64,000 nucleotides of DNA from Cherax quadricarinatus (GCF_038502225.1 NC_091346.1:10384293-10448292); one strand, 5' to 3'. Counted from the first letter of the stretch, positions 1-15,482 are shown. The notes: generated from the sequence alone by a model not told the origin. A program made the numbers and translations.

Positions 1-328
1 AACTTCTCTTCAGAATCTCCCAAGAGCACAGTGTCATCAGCAAAGAGCAGCTGTGACAACTCCCACTTTGTGTGTGATTCTTTATCTTTTAACTCCACGC
101 CTCTTGCCAAGACCCTCGCATTTACTTCTCTTACAACCCCATCTATAAATATATTAAACAACCACGGTGACATCACACATCCTTGTCTAAGGCCTACTTT
201 TACTGGGAAAAAATTTCCCTCTTTCCTACATACTCTAACTTGAGCCTCACTATCCTCGTAAAAACTCTTCACTGCTTTCAGTAACCTACCTCCTACACCA
301 TACACTTGCAACATCTGCCACATTGCCC

Positions 329-330
<2 letters not shown>
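1..330 (-). pseudogene. RTE-like LINE reverse transcriptase fragment
   Basis: The minus strand of this stretch matches the palm region of the longer LINE copy at about 1952-2285 almost word for word, including the segment that encodes the FADDTVL catalytic motif. It is a second, truncated copy of the same family. It stops abruptly where a TA microsatellite begins at 331, inside what would be the codons just upstream of the GLRQG motif. No open frame spans it and the rest of the element lies outside the window or is lost. Confidence 0.8.

Positions 331-405
<75 letters not shown>
331..405. repeat. (TA)n microsatellite
   Basis: About 75 bases of uninterrupted AT dinucleotides. It sits between the RTE-like fragment and a MITE whose terminal inverted repeat begins directly at its right edge, so it also formed the left side of the MITE's TA target. 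Confidence 0.98.
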
Positions 406-3819
<3,414 letters not shown>

Positions 3820-3896
3820 AAACACTGATCTCTGGCTGAAGGAGACTCGAACCTAGGTTCGTAGGTTCGATCTCCTTCAGCCAGAGATCAGTGTTT
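3820..3896. repeat. Short palindrome between TA microsatellites
   Basis: Arms 3820-3854 and 3863-3896 are reverse complements except for one inserted base, with an 8-base spacer. The right arm contains GGTTCGATCTCC, which resembles a tRNA B box, but no tRNA fold is present. The segment up to about 3931 that follows is unique and then returns to TA repeat. Confidence 0.8.
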
Positions 3897-3927
3897 GTGT
3901 ATATTTCGCCTGCTCTTGCGAATTCCT

Positions 3928-5204
<1,277 letters not shown>

Positions 5205-5800
5205 ATAAATTACAATTATTGCAATAAAATATGGCTAGTAAATAACACTAACAATACCATACATTAGATAAAACTTATAAAAATGAAGATAACAGCAGAG
5301 TGAAGGAAATGAGAACATGGTTCGGGAGTAGAGGGAGATGACACAATAGTGAGAGAGATAGGAGAACAGTGTGTGAAAGAAGACACAAGAGAAGGGATGC
5401 GAAAACAATGTGAGGGAGAAGACAGGATGCGGGAGATGACAACAAAGTGAGGGAAAAGACAGTAAAATGAAGGAGATTAGTACAGAGTGAGGGAGAAGAA
5501 AAGAACGAGATGACGGAACTGCGAGGAAGATGATAGTAATTAAAGAAAGATGACAGCAGGGTGAAAAATATGGGAGCTAAGTAAGAGAAATTACAGCAGA
5601 ATCACTGTGCTGAGCTGCAACTCACTTGAAGGAAACACAGATACAATGATTTCCTTCATGTATCGTCGAAAAAAAATTTAGTGGCGAAAATGTTATTTTG
5701 AAATCTTGTTGATAACAGAAGTGCATGATGGTAGTTCGTAACAATGGTAAATATAATGAACACAAAATCCTCCCGAATGATTGTAAATTTCTTCTCCCAG
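5205..5800. repeat. Old duplicated segment, inverted partner at 14.7-15.7 kb
   Basis: A purine-rich, loosely periodic stretch (GAGGGAGAAGACA-like words) whose reverse complement is recognisable at about 14700-15725. Matching anchors include the ATTGC-AATAAAATAT block, the ACACTAACAA-CATTAGAT block, the TACAGCAGA/TCTGCTGTAA block and a TAAATATAATGAA block, in the same order. The two differ by many substitutions and by a SINE inserted in the partner. Confidence 0.6.
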
Positions 5801-5815
5801 GTACAACATAGCCCT

Positions 5816-7446
5816 TACAATATGACCACTACAATATGACCACTACAATATGACCACTACAATATGACCACTACAATATGACCACTACAATATGACCACT
5901 ACAATATGACCACTACAATATGACCACTACAATATGACCACTACAATATGACCACTACAATATGACCACTACAATATGACCACTTACAATATGACCACTT
6001 ACAATATGACCACTACAATATGACCACTACAATATGACCACTACAATATGACCACTACAATATGACCACATACAATATCACCACTACAATATGACCACTT
6101 ACAATATGACCACTACAATATGACCACTTACAATATGACCACTTACAATATGACCACTACAATATGACCACTTACAATATGACCACTACAATATGACCAC
6201 TACAATATGACCACATACAATATCACCACTACAATATGACCACTTACAATATGACCACTTACAATATGACCACTTACAATATGATCACTTACAATATGAC
6301 TACTTACAATATGACCACTTACAATATGACCACTTACAATATGACCACTTACAATATGACCACTTACAATATGACCACTTACAATATGACTACTTACAAT
6401 ATGACCACTTACAATATGACCACTTACAATATGACGACTTATAATATGACCACTTATAATATGACCACTTAAAATATGATCACTTACAATATGACCACTT
6501 GCAATATCACCACTACAATATGACCACTTACAATATGACCACTTACAAAATGATCACTACAATATGACCACTTACAATATGATCACTTACAATATGACCA
6601 CTTACAATATGATCACTACAATATGATCACTTACAATATGAACACTTACAATATGACCACTCCAATATGAACACTTACAATATGATCACTTACAATATGA
6701 TCACTTACAATATGATCACTACAATATGACCACTTACAATATGACCACTTACAATATGACCACTTACAATATGACCACTTAAGATATAAGCACTTACAAT
6801 ATGACCACTACAATATGACCACTTACAATATGACCACTACAATATGACCGCTTACAATATGACCACTACAATATGACCACTTACAATATGACCACTTATA
6901 ATATGACCACATGCAATATGACCACTTACAAGATGACCACTTACAAAATGACCAGTTACAAATTAACTGCTTACAATATGACCACTTACAATATGACCAC
7001 TACAATATGACCACTTACAATATGACACTTATAATATAACCACTTACAATATGACCTCTTACAATATGACCACATACAATATGACCAGATACAATATGAC
7101 CACTTACAATATGACCACTTACAATATGACCACTTACAATATGACCACATACAATATGACCTCTTACAATATGACCACATACAATATGACCAGTTACAAT
7201 ATGACCACTTACAATATGACCACTTACAATATGACCACTTACAATATGACCACTTACAATATGACCTCTTACAATATGACCACATACAATATGACCAGTT
7301 ACAATATGACCACTTACAATATGACCACTTACAATATGACCACTTACAATATGACCACTTACAATATGACCACATACAATATGACCACTTACAATATGAC
7401 CACTTACAATATGACCACTTACAATATGACCACTTACAATATGACC
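5816..7446. repeat. 14/15-bp minisatellite (ACAATATGACCACT[T])
   Basis: Roughly 110 tandem copies of ACAATATGACCACT or the 15-base form with an extra T. The left part is mostly 14-mers, the right part mostly 15-mers. Because 15 is a multiple of three the right part stays open in several frames (YNMTT or CKWSY-type peptides), which is a by-product of the unit length. Variants such as ACCTCTT and ACCAGTT at 7051-7320 form short higher-order blocks. Confidence 0.97.
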
Positions 7447-7623
7447 TAGAGTTAATTTTATAAACTTTAGGTAAAAAGTTACAAACAAATGTAGAGATCT
7501 ACTTGACAAATGCATAAGGAAGAAAAATCAGGCTCAAGAATAAGTTAAGACCTCATCTTTTCTTTTAAATGGCAGTGTTGACTGAGGCACCACACAGCCG
7601 AGGTGTCTTCTTATTCAGGACAG
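7447..7623. other. Spacer between two minisatellites
   Basis: Short unique AT-rich sequence with no recognisable element. Confidence 0.6.
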
Positions 7624-8291
7624 CATACTGGTGCATCAAACTGCCGCCCTCCATGTAACAGGATCAGGTTCAACAATATACTGGTGCATCAAACTGCCGC
7701 CCTTCATGTAACAGGATCAGGTTCAACAATATACTGGTGCATCAAACTGCCGCCCTTCATGTAACAGGATCAGGTTCAACAATATACTGGTGCATCAAAC
7801 TGCCGCCCTTCATGTAACAGGATCAGGTTCAACAATATACTGGTGCATCAAACTGCCGCCCTTCATGTAACAGGATCAGGTTCAACAATATACTGGTGCA
7901 TCAAACTGCCGCCCACTGCCGCCCATCATGTAACAGGATCAGGTTCAACAATATACTGGTGCATCAAACTGCCGCCCTTCATGTAACAGAATCAGGTTCA
8001 GCAATATACTGGCGCATCAAACTGCCGCCCTTCATGTAACAGGATCAGGTTCAACAATATACTGGTGCATCAAACTGCCGCCCTTCATGTAACAGGATCA
8101 GGTTCAACAATATACTGGTGCATCAAACTGCCGCCCTTCATATAACAGGATCAGGTTCAACAACATACTGGTGCATCAAACTGCCGCCCTTCATGTAACA
8201 GGATCAGGTTCAACAATATACTGTTGCATCAAACTGCCGCCCTTCATGCAACGAGATCAGGTTCAACAATATACTGGTGCATCAAACTGCC
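7624..8291. repeat. 53-bp minisatellite, left block
   Basis: About 12.5 head-to-tail copies of a 53-bp unit that includes ACTGGTGCATCAAACTGCCG and TAACAGGATCAGGTTCAACA. Copies are very similar to each other. The block stops within a unit, after AAACTGCC, exactly where a CR1 LINE begins; the array resumes at 12217. Confidence 0.97.
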
Positions 8292-8438
8292 ATAAGAACA
8301 TAAGAAAGGAGGAACACTGCAGGAGGCCTGTTGGCCCATACTAGGCAGGTCCTTTACAATTCATCCCACTAACAAAACATTTGCCCATCCCAATTTTCAA
8401 TGCCACCCAAGAAATAAGCTCTGATGTGAAAGTCCCAC

Positions 8439-11141
8439 TCAAATCCAACCCCTCCCACTCATGTACTTATCCAACCTAAATTTGAAACTACCCAAAGTCC
8501 CAGCCTCAATAACCCAACTAGGTAGACTGTTCCACTCATCTACTACCCTATTTCCAAACCAATACTTTCCTATGTCCTTTCTAAATCTAAACTTATCTAA
8601 TTTAAATCCATTACTGCGGGTTCTCTCTTGGAGAGACATCCTCAAGACCTTATTAATATCCCCTTTATTAATACCTATCTTCCACTTATACACTTCGATC
8701 AGGTCTCCCCTCATTCTTCGTCTAACAAGTGAATGTAACTTAAGAGTCTTCAATCTTTCTTCATAAGGAAGATTTCTAATGCTATGTATTAATTTAGTCA
8801 TCCTACGCTGAATGTTTTCTAACGAATTTATGTCCATTCTGTAATATGGAGACCAGAACTGAGCTGCATAATCTAGGTGAGGCCTTACTAATGATGTATA
8901 AAGCTGCAGTATGACCTCTGGACTTCTGTTGCTTACACTTCTTGATATAAATCCCAAGCTTCAGAACCTTGCATTTATCTACATTGAACTGCATCTGCCA
9001 CTTTTCTGACCAAGAATAGAGTTTGTTTAAATCCTCTTGAAGTTCCATAACATCTACGTTTGTATCAATTATCCTACCTATCTTTGTGTCATCGGCGAAT
9101 TTGCTCATATCACTAGTAATTCCCTCATCAAGATCATCGATATATATTATAAACAACAACGGGCCCAAGACTGATCCCTGTGGAACGCCACTTGTTACAG
9201 ATCCCCACTCGGATTTAACCCCATTTATGGACACTCTCTGCTTCCTGTCAGTGAGCCATGACTCGATCCATGAGAGCACTTTTCCCCCAATGCCATGAGC
9301 TGCCACTTTCTTTAACAGTCTTTGGTGCAGAACTCTATCAAAAGCCTTACTAAAATCTAAGTAAATAATATCAAATTCTTTATCGTGGTCAACAGCCTCA
9401 AAAGCTTTACTGAAGAAAGTTAATAAATTAGTTAGACAAGACCGGCCTCTTGCGAATCCATGTTGAGTATCATTAATCAAGCTATGCTTATCGAGATGGC
9501 TTCTTATAATCTGAGCTATAATTGGCTCTAGTAATTTGCCTACAATTGAGGTCAGGCTTATTGGGCGGTAATTTGACGGTAACGACTTGTCCCCTGTTTT
9601 AAAAATAGGAATTACATTAGCCATCTTCCACATATCAGACACTACACCTGTTTGAAGAGATAAATTAAAAATATTAGTTAATGGTTCACAGACTTCCATT
9701 TTGCATTCCTTAAGAACCCTTGAAAAAACCTCATCAGGACCCGGCGACTTATTTTGCTTCAGTCTGTCTATCTGCTTCACAACCATTTCACTAGTGACTG
9801 TGATGTTACATAATTTATCTTCTAGCCCACTATAAAAATTAATTACTGGAATATTGTTAGTGTCTTCCTGATAAAAACTGAGAGAAAATAATTATTTAAA
9901 ATCGAGCACATTTCATTCTCTTTGTCAGTAAGGTGCCCATAGTTATTTTTAAGGGGACCTATCTTATCTCTAACTTTTGTTCTATAGACCTGGAAAAAAC
10001 TTTTTGGGTTAGTTTTAGAATCCCTAGCAACTTTAATTTCATAGTCCCTTTTAACTTTTCTTATCCCCTTTTTAATGTCCCTCTTAATGTCAATATACTG
10101 ATTCATAAGATGACCCTCACCTCTTTTCATACGCCTATAAATTCCTTTCTTATGCCCTAGTAGATATTTGAGCCTATTATTCATCCATTTTGGGTCATTT
10201 CTATTTGATCTAATTTCTTTATATGGGATAAACGTTCTTTGAGCAGCATGTATAGTGTTCAGAAAACTGTCATATTGATAGCTCACTTTGTTACCCCAGT
10301 CAACAGATGATAAGTGTTCTCTAAGCCCATCGTAATCTGCTAAGCGAAAATCTGGGACTGCTACTGAGTTATCGCTACTATCGTACTTCCATTCAATGCT
10401 AAATGTAATTGATTTGTGGTCACTAGCACCCAGTTCCTCTGAAATTTCTAAATTATTAACAAGGGATTCATTGTTTGCCAGAATTAAGTCAAGCAGGTTA
10501 TTTCCCCTTGTAGGTTCTGTCACAAACTGCTTCAAAAAACAATCCTGAACTACTTCTAAGAAGTCGTATGATTCTAAATTCCCAGTCAAGAAATTCCAAT
10601 CAATATGACTAAAGAGAAAGTCTCCTAGAATTTCTACATTATCGTGCCTAGTGGCCTTAACAATTTTCTCCCATAGTAGTCTCCCTTGGTCCCTATCTAA
10701 GTTTGGGGAACGGTATATCACTCCTAAAATCAGTTTTTCATGCCCCTCTGAAAATTCTATCCAAACAGACTCTGTATGTGTTACTTCAGACTTAATACCC
10801 GTTTTTATGCAACAGTTCAAGCGATCTCGGACATACAATGCCACCCCACCCCCCTTCCCGATACTTCTATCTACTTGGAACAATTTAAAACCCTGAATGT
10901 GACATTCCGCAGGCATGTCCCGACTTTTTGAATTAAACCACGTCTCAGTTAAGGCAAATACATCAATGTTACGTGCACTAGCAACTAATATCAACTCGTC
11001 CATCTTATTCCTAGCTCTATGGCAATTAGCATAATAAACATTGGAAGATTCTCCTTTCTCTTTACCCTTCCTGCTCATTTCTGTTTTTCTACTAAACAAA
11101 CCTATTACTGTCCTTATCACCCAAAGTCCCTGGCTTTTCAA
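8439..11141 (-). pseudogene. CR1 ORF2: endonuclease and reverse transcriptase, frameshifted
   Basis: ORF2 nicks target DNA and primes reverse transcription there. The first open segment (11141-9843) is an APE-type endonuclease: TETWF near residue 65, GGGVALYV near 98, VIYRSP near 141, LGDF near 172, LLDLILAN near 216 and GASDHKS near 238. After LGDF the usual catalytic Asn is replaced by Leu. A frameshift near 9870 leads to the reverse transcriptase (9786-8803), which keeps NYRPISLTS near 72, LDFSKAFD at 143-150, GVPQGSVLGP at 200-209 and FADD at 230-233. Relative to the copy at 62.5 kb, about 149 bp (counterpart of roughly 62818-62966) is deleted near 8952, so the C-terminal part (8957-8439, VRPHLDYAAQFW onward) lies in another frame. 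Family identity is secure; activity is excluded by these lesions. Confidence 0.92.
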
Positions 11142-11243
11142 TATCTACCTCGTTCTGCTTATTACTAGTTCCCCTAGAACTCGTAATATTACTACACTGG
11201 GACTTCACTGTTTTCCTGCCAAAACCCATACCACTAACTATTC

Positions 11244-12080
11244 CTAGTTTAAAGTCCTAACTGCTCCCTCCACTGCAGTTGCCAGTGCTACCACCCCAGA
11301 CCTAGAAAAGTGAACCCCATCCCTGGCATACATGTCATTTCTGCCATAGAAGAGGTCCAAGTTGTCAATGAATGTTACTGCATTTTCCTTACAGTATTTG
11401 TCCAGCCAGCAATTGACTCCAATTGCCCTGGACAACCATTCATTTCCAACTCCTCTCCTTGGGAAAATACCACATATGACAGGGTTCCCACCCTTACTCC
11501 TAATTATTTCTATTGCTGACCTATACCTGCTAATCAGGTCTTCACTCCTACGTCTGCCAACATCGTTGCCTCCAGCACTGAGACAGATAATAGGATTGCT
11601 CCCATTACCTCTCATCATGTCATCCAGACGGCTAACAATATCCTCCATCCCAGCCCTAGGAGAGCAGACTCTCTGTCTCCCACTCCTGTTCTTCAAGCAG
11701 AACGCCCTATCCATATACCTAACTTGGCTGTCCCCAACAACAACAATATTCTTACCTTCCTTGGTGTCGTTCGTCGTGATGTTCCCAGTAGTCGATTCAC
11801 ATTCGTCGGGTAGCACTGAGAATGTATTAGATGTTTCCACAACAGTTTCCACGGCAGTCTCTTTCTTCTTCATCGTTTCTACCTTTCCATTCGTTTTCTT
11901 GATCGTCAACTTCGTTCCCTGCTGTCCAGCCACTGACTAGTTTCCCTTCTTTACCTGAGGACTCAAAACAGGAGGACTACTACGAATCTTCTTGTTTTCC
12001 TCGGTCAGTCGCCGAATCTCCATCTTCGCCAACCTCAATTCTTCCTTAAGCTGTTGGTAAAGTTGCTCGATGGAGGGCAT
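11244..12080 (-). pseudogene. CR1 ORF1 with SGNH/GDSL esterase-like domain, one nonsense codon
   Basis: The ATG at 12080 opens a frame with a charged, Leu-containing helix (EQLYQQLKEEL, EIRRLTEENKKI) of coiled-coil character. A TAG at 11937-11939 stops it after 47 codons; the same frame then continues to 11244. Counting from 11933, the second part has the SGNH signature: GDSQ at 67-70 (nucleophile Ser), GGND at 121-124 (oxyanion Asn) and DGVH at 205-208 (Asp and His of the triad). Esterase-bearing ORF1 is known from CR1-like LINEs, where the enzyme's role is still debated. All triad residues are present, so apart from the nonsense codon the domain looks intact. Confidence 0.85.
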
Positions 12081-12135
12081 CTTGCTTCAATTCGTAGAGA
12101 GCGCTCAAACAGGTCTTCACAGAGCTAAGTACACG

Positions 12136-12216
12136 TCAACACATATGCGGTATAATGTGATCCTTTATTGACAACGTTTCACCCACACAGTGGGCTTTTC
12201 AAGTCACACACAGATC
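12136..12216. mobile_element. Half of a hairpin element joined to the CR1 5' end
   Basis: This 80-base segment matches one arm of the hairpin element at 29809-30075 (TGATCCTTTATTGACAACGT, then the ACCCACACAGTGGGC stem, then CAAGTCACA). The other arm and the tail are absent. It lies exactly between the CR1 5' end and the point where the 53-bp array resumes, so it probably entered together with the CR1 copy. Confidence 0.8.
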
Positions 12217-13351
12217 TGCCGCCCTTCATGTAACAGGATCAGGTTCAACAATATACTGGTGCATCAAACTGCCGCCCTTCATGCAACGTGATCAGGTTCA
12301 ACAATGTACTGGTGCATCAAACTGCCGCCCTTCATGTAACAGGATCAGGTTCAACAATATACTGGTGCATCAAACTGCCGCCCTTCATGTAACGAGATCA
12401 GGTTCAACAATGTACTGGTGCATCAAACTGCCGCCCTTCATGTAACAGGATCAGGTTCAACAATATACTGGTGCATCAAACTGCCGCCCTTCATGTAAAG
12501 AGATCAGGTTCAACAATATACTGGTGCATCAAACTGCCGCCCTTCATGTAACAGGATCAGGTTCAACAATATACTGGTGCATCAAACTGCCGCCCTTCAT
12601 GTAACAGGATCAGGTTCAACAATATACTGGTGCATCAAACTGCCGCCCTTCATGCAATGAGATCAGGTTCAACAATATACTGGTGCATCAAACTGCCGCC
12701 CTTCATGTAACAGGATCAGGTTCAACAATATACTGGTGCATCAAACTGCCGCCCTTCATGTAACAGGATCAGGGTCAACAATATACTGGTGCATAAAACT
12801 GCCGCCCTTCATGTAACAGGAACAGGTTCAACAATATACTGGTGCATCAAACTGCCGCCCTTCATGTAACGAGATGAGGTTCAACAATATACTGGTGCAT
12901 CAAACTGCCGCCCTTCATGTAACGAGATGAGGTTCAACAATATACTGGTGCATCAAACTGCCGCCCTTCATGTAACAGGATCAGGTTCAACAATATACTG
13001 GTGCATGAAACTGCCGCCCTTCATGCAAGGAGATCAGGTTCAACAATATACTGGTGCATCAAACTGCCGCCCTTCATGCAACGAGATCAGGTTCAACAAT
13101 ATACTGGTGCATCAAACTGCCGCCCTTCATGTAACAGGATCAGGTTCAACAATATACTGGTGCATCAAACTGCCGCCCTTCATGTAACAGAATCAGGTTC
13201 AACAATATAAACTGCCGCCCTTCATGCAACGAGATCAGGTTCAACAATATACTGGTGCATCAAACTGCCGCCCTTCATGTAACAGAATCAGGTTCAACAA
13301 TATATTGGTGCATCAAACTGCCGCCCTTCATGTAACAGGATCAGGTTCAAC
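12217..13351. repeat. 53-bp minisatellite, right block
   Basis: About 21 further copies of the 53-bp unit of 7624-8291, continuing in the same orientation after the CR1 insertion. One unit at about 13200-13215 is internally shortened. Variants (TGCAACGAGATC versus TGTAACAGGATC) alternate along the block. Confidence 0.97.
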
Positions 13352-13479
13352 TTCTTGTACCGCCATATTTTTCTCTTATTCTTTTTCGACTGGAACATAC
13401 AATATTCGTTATACATTTGCAATGACTAATTTTTTCCAGTGTTCATCTTGTAAGGGTGATACACTACATGGGCAATAGG

Positions 13480-13752
13480 ATGCAGTCTTCAATGTTGCCC
13501 GTCGCCTGGTAGGCAAAACTCTCACTTCACACGCCGAGGATCCATGGTATGATTCCCGGCAAGGGTGGAAACTTTGGGCGTGTTTCCTTACCCCTGCTGT
13601 CACCGTTCACACATCAGTGAAATGGGTACCTGGGTGTTAGTCGCGCAATGCTCTGTATAACATTGGGCTTTCTATACAGTAGAAAGTCATTATTGTCACC
13701 TAGGTCTGTATACCTTGTTCATGCACTTGTAGAAATAAAGATTTTTTTTATT
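13480..13752 (+). mobile_element. tRNA-derived SINE family 1, copy A
   Basis: The 5' part resembles a tRNA, with a B-box-like GGTATGATTCCCGG, followed by a body with GGGCGTGTTTCCTTAC, AATGGGTACCTGGGTGT, GGCTTTCTATACAGTAG, TCTGTATACCTTG and a 3' end ACTTGTAGAAATAAAGA plus a T-rich tail. The same body occurs at 15176-15480 and, reversed, at 30672-30960. A promoter-like head, a shared body and a simple tail define a SINE. Confidence 0.85.
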
Positions 13753-14276
13753 AGCACATCGGCCATCTACCTAGGCAGGGTGGCCCGAAAAAGAAAAACT
13801 TTCACCATCATTCACTCCATCGCTGTCTTGCCAGAGGCACGCTTACACTACAGTTATAGAACTGCAACATTAACATCCTTCAGAGTGCAGACACTGTACT
13901 TCCCATCCCCAGGACTCAAGTCCGGCCTGCCCGTTTCCATGAATCCCTTCATAAATGTTACCTTGCTCACACTCCAACAGCATGTCAAATCAAAAAAGCA
14001 TTTGCCTCCATTTGCTTTTTTCTAACACGTTCACGCATGCTTGCTGGAAGCCCAAGCCCCTCTCACACAAAACCTCCTTTACCCCCTCCCTCCAACCTTT
14101 CCTAGGCCGACCTCAACCCCCGCCTTCCCTCCACTACAGATTTATACTCTCTCGAAGTCATTCTATTTCATTCCTTCTCTGCATGTCCGAACCGCCTCAA
14201 CAACCCCTCCTAAGATCTCTGGATGATAGTTTTGGCAGTCTCACACCTCCTCCTAATTTCCATACTGTGAATTCTT
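13753..14276 (-). pseudogene. RTE-like LINE 3' end, second copy
   Basis: Parallels 898-1500 of the first RTE-like copy: the 3' UTR (CACATCGGCCATCTACC onward, CAGGACTCAAGTCCGGC) and codons for the C-terminal part (AAGCGTGCTGG-like and WFGHLE region), heavily mutated. It is split from its continuation at 14550-14640 by a short inserted element with a 12-bp target duplication. Confidence 0.8.
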
Positions 14277-14288
14277 AGCATCAGACAT

Positions 14289-14537
14289 AAGGAGAGCCCG
14301 AGCCTTTAGCTCATAAGACTGTCATTCCCATTTGCCTCCTTGGGGCGGGGATGGCAGACCAGAGAGGCCTAGCTTGTGGCTAGGCCTTGGGACAGTTGGT
14401 CCCAAAGATGAGGAGGTACTTGTGCCTCCTCCCATGGGAGACTTAGGTCTCAGACACTCCCTAAAGAGGGAGCCAAGGCCGGGCCACCACTTGGAAAAGG
14501 CCCGGGCCGGGAGAATACCGGCGAATCTTTAAGAAGA
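14289..14537 (+). mobile_element. Short SINE-like element with 12-bp target duplication
   Basis: This roughly 249-bp segment interrupts the RTE-like LINE and is flanked by perfect direct repeats AGCATCAGACAT (14277-14288 and 14538-14549). It is GC-rich, carries CTCCTCCCATGGGAGACTTA and GGCCCGGGCCGGGAGA, and ends in AAGAAGA. A reverse-strand copy lies at about 49290-49436. Size, target duplication and purine tail suggest a SINE, but I see no clear tRNA A or B box, so its origin is open. Confidence 0.8.
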
Positions 14538-14549
14538 AGCATCAGACAT

Positions 14550-14640
14550 GATCTCCACTGACATGACATCTCCACTGCCTCCAGCCTTCTCCTTGTTGCA
14601 ACATTCACCATCAATGCTTCAAACTCATATAAGATATTAT
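14550..14640 (-). pseudogene. RTE-like LINE, continuation after insertion
   Basis: The minus strand encodes the motif seen as GRRLEAVEMSCL in the main copy (here ATRRRLEAVEMSC), so this is the upstream side of the LINE fragment split by the SINE-like element. Confidence 0.8.
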
Positions 14641-14700
14641 TGTTATTATTATTGTTATTATTATTATTATGATTATTATTATTATCATGATTATTATATA
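14637..14700. repeat. (ATT)n microsatellite
   Basis: Imperfect TTA/TTG triplet run of about 60 bases. Confidence 0.9.
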
Positions 14701-14904
14701 TGAGGGATATTTTCACCAATGTATTTGTAGAAAATCCTGCTTTTCATTATATTTGTCTTGTGACTCGCACCTCAAGTATTAACAGAGTTTCATTCGAACA
14801 TTAATTTAGCCACAATATTTTTTTTATAATGTATAATGAAAAGCAAATTCACTTCCCCTTGAGTGGCGCTTTACTGTGTGTCTGCTGTAATTTACGTTAC
14901 CCGG

Positions 14905-15085
14905 CTTTCATCTCCCTCACCCTATTGTCATCTCCATTTTCCTACTGTCATCTCCCTCACCCTATTGTCATCTCCATTTTCCTACTGTCATCTCCCTCAC
15001 CCTATTGTCATCTCCATTTTCCTACTGTCATCTCCCTCACCCTATTGTCATCTCCATTTTTATACTGTCATCTCCCTCACCCTAC
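14905..15085. repeat. 40-bp minisatellite
   Basis: Four to five copies of a 40-bp unit made of two half-units, CATCTCCCTCACCCTATTGT and CATCTCCATTTTCCTACTGT. The half-units resemble each other, so the repeat probably grew from a 20-bp ancestor. The pyrimidine-rich strand gives spurious open frames. Confidence 0.93.
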
Positions 15086-15175
15086 TTTCATCTTTCCTTT
15101 TTTCACTCTAACTCTATTATCCCCCTCATTTTTGTGTCTTAACCTGCCACAGTGTCCATTATTAGAGAGGTGTCT

Positions 15176-15482
15176 CTATCGCTACTGCACTCAGCTTACT
15201 CTGAGATCCGGAGATCGAATCTCCTCCGGTACGGCTGGAAAACTTTAGGGACGTGTTTCCATAAGACACCTGCTGTCCCTGTCCCTGTTCACTCATCAGC
15301 TTAAAATGGGTATCTGGGTGTCAGTGGACTGGTGTGAGTCGCACAGTGGGACAAAACTGACCTAATTTGCCCTAAATGTTCAGCATAACAAGCGGCTTTC
15401 TATATAGTAGTATGTCATTGATGTCAGCTATGGTCTGTATACCTTGTACATGTACTTGTAGTAAATAAAGATATTGGTATTA
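15176..15482 (+). mobile_element. tRNA-derived SINE family 1, copy B
   Basis: The head contains GGAGATCGAATCTCC (B-box-like GATCGAATC), then GACACCTGCTGTCCCTG, CAAAACTGACCTAATTTGCC, CAGCATAACAAGCGGCTTTC and TGTACTTGTAGTAAATAAAG with an AT-rich tail. It is the most complete copy of the family in this window. Confidence 0.87.

Larger units (their letters stand above)
8291..12135 (-). mobile_element. CR1 LINE copy A, nearly full length
   Basis: A minus-strand non-LTR element of about 3.85 kb lying inside the 53-bp array. Its 3' end is at 8291 (ATAAGAACATAAGAAAGG on the plus strand, a short tandem tail); ORF1 begins at 12080 and ORF2 runs from about 11141 to 8439. CTGCC occurs at both junctions with the array, a possible short target duplication. 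A second copy of the family enters the window at 62139. An in-frame stop in ORF1, frameshifts and an internal deletion in ORF2 show the copy is dead. Confidence 0.9.

Noticed and set aside
7015..7515. GHIVSGHIV / CKWSY repeat proteins in the 15-bp array
   Set aside because: Artefact of a 15-base tandem repeat; the frame is lost wherever 14-mers occur.
11362..11940. 192-codon plus-strand frame
   Set aside because: Shadow of the esterase-bearing ORF1 on the minus strand.
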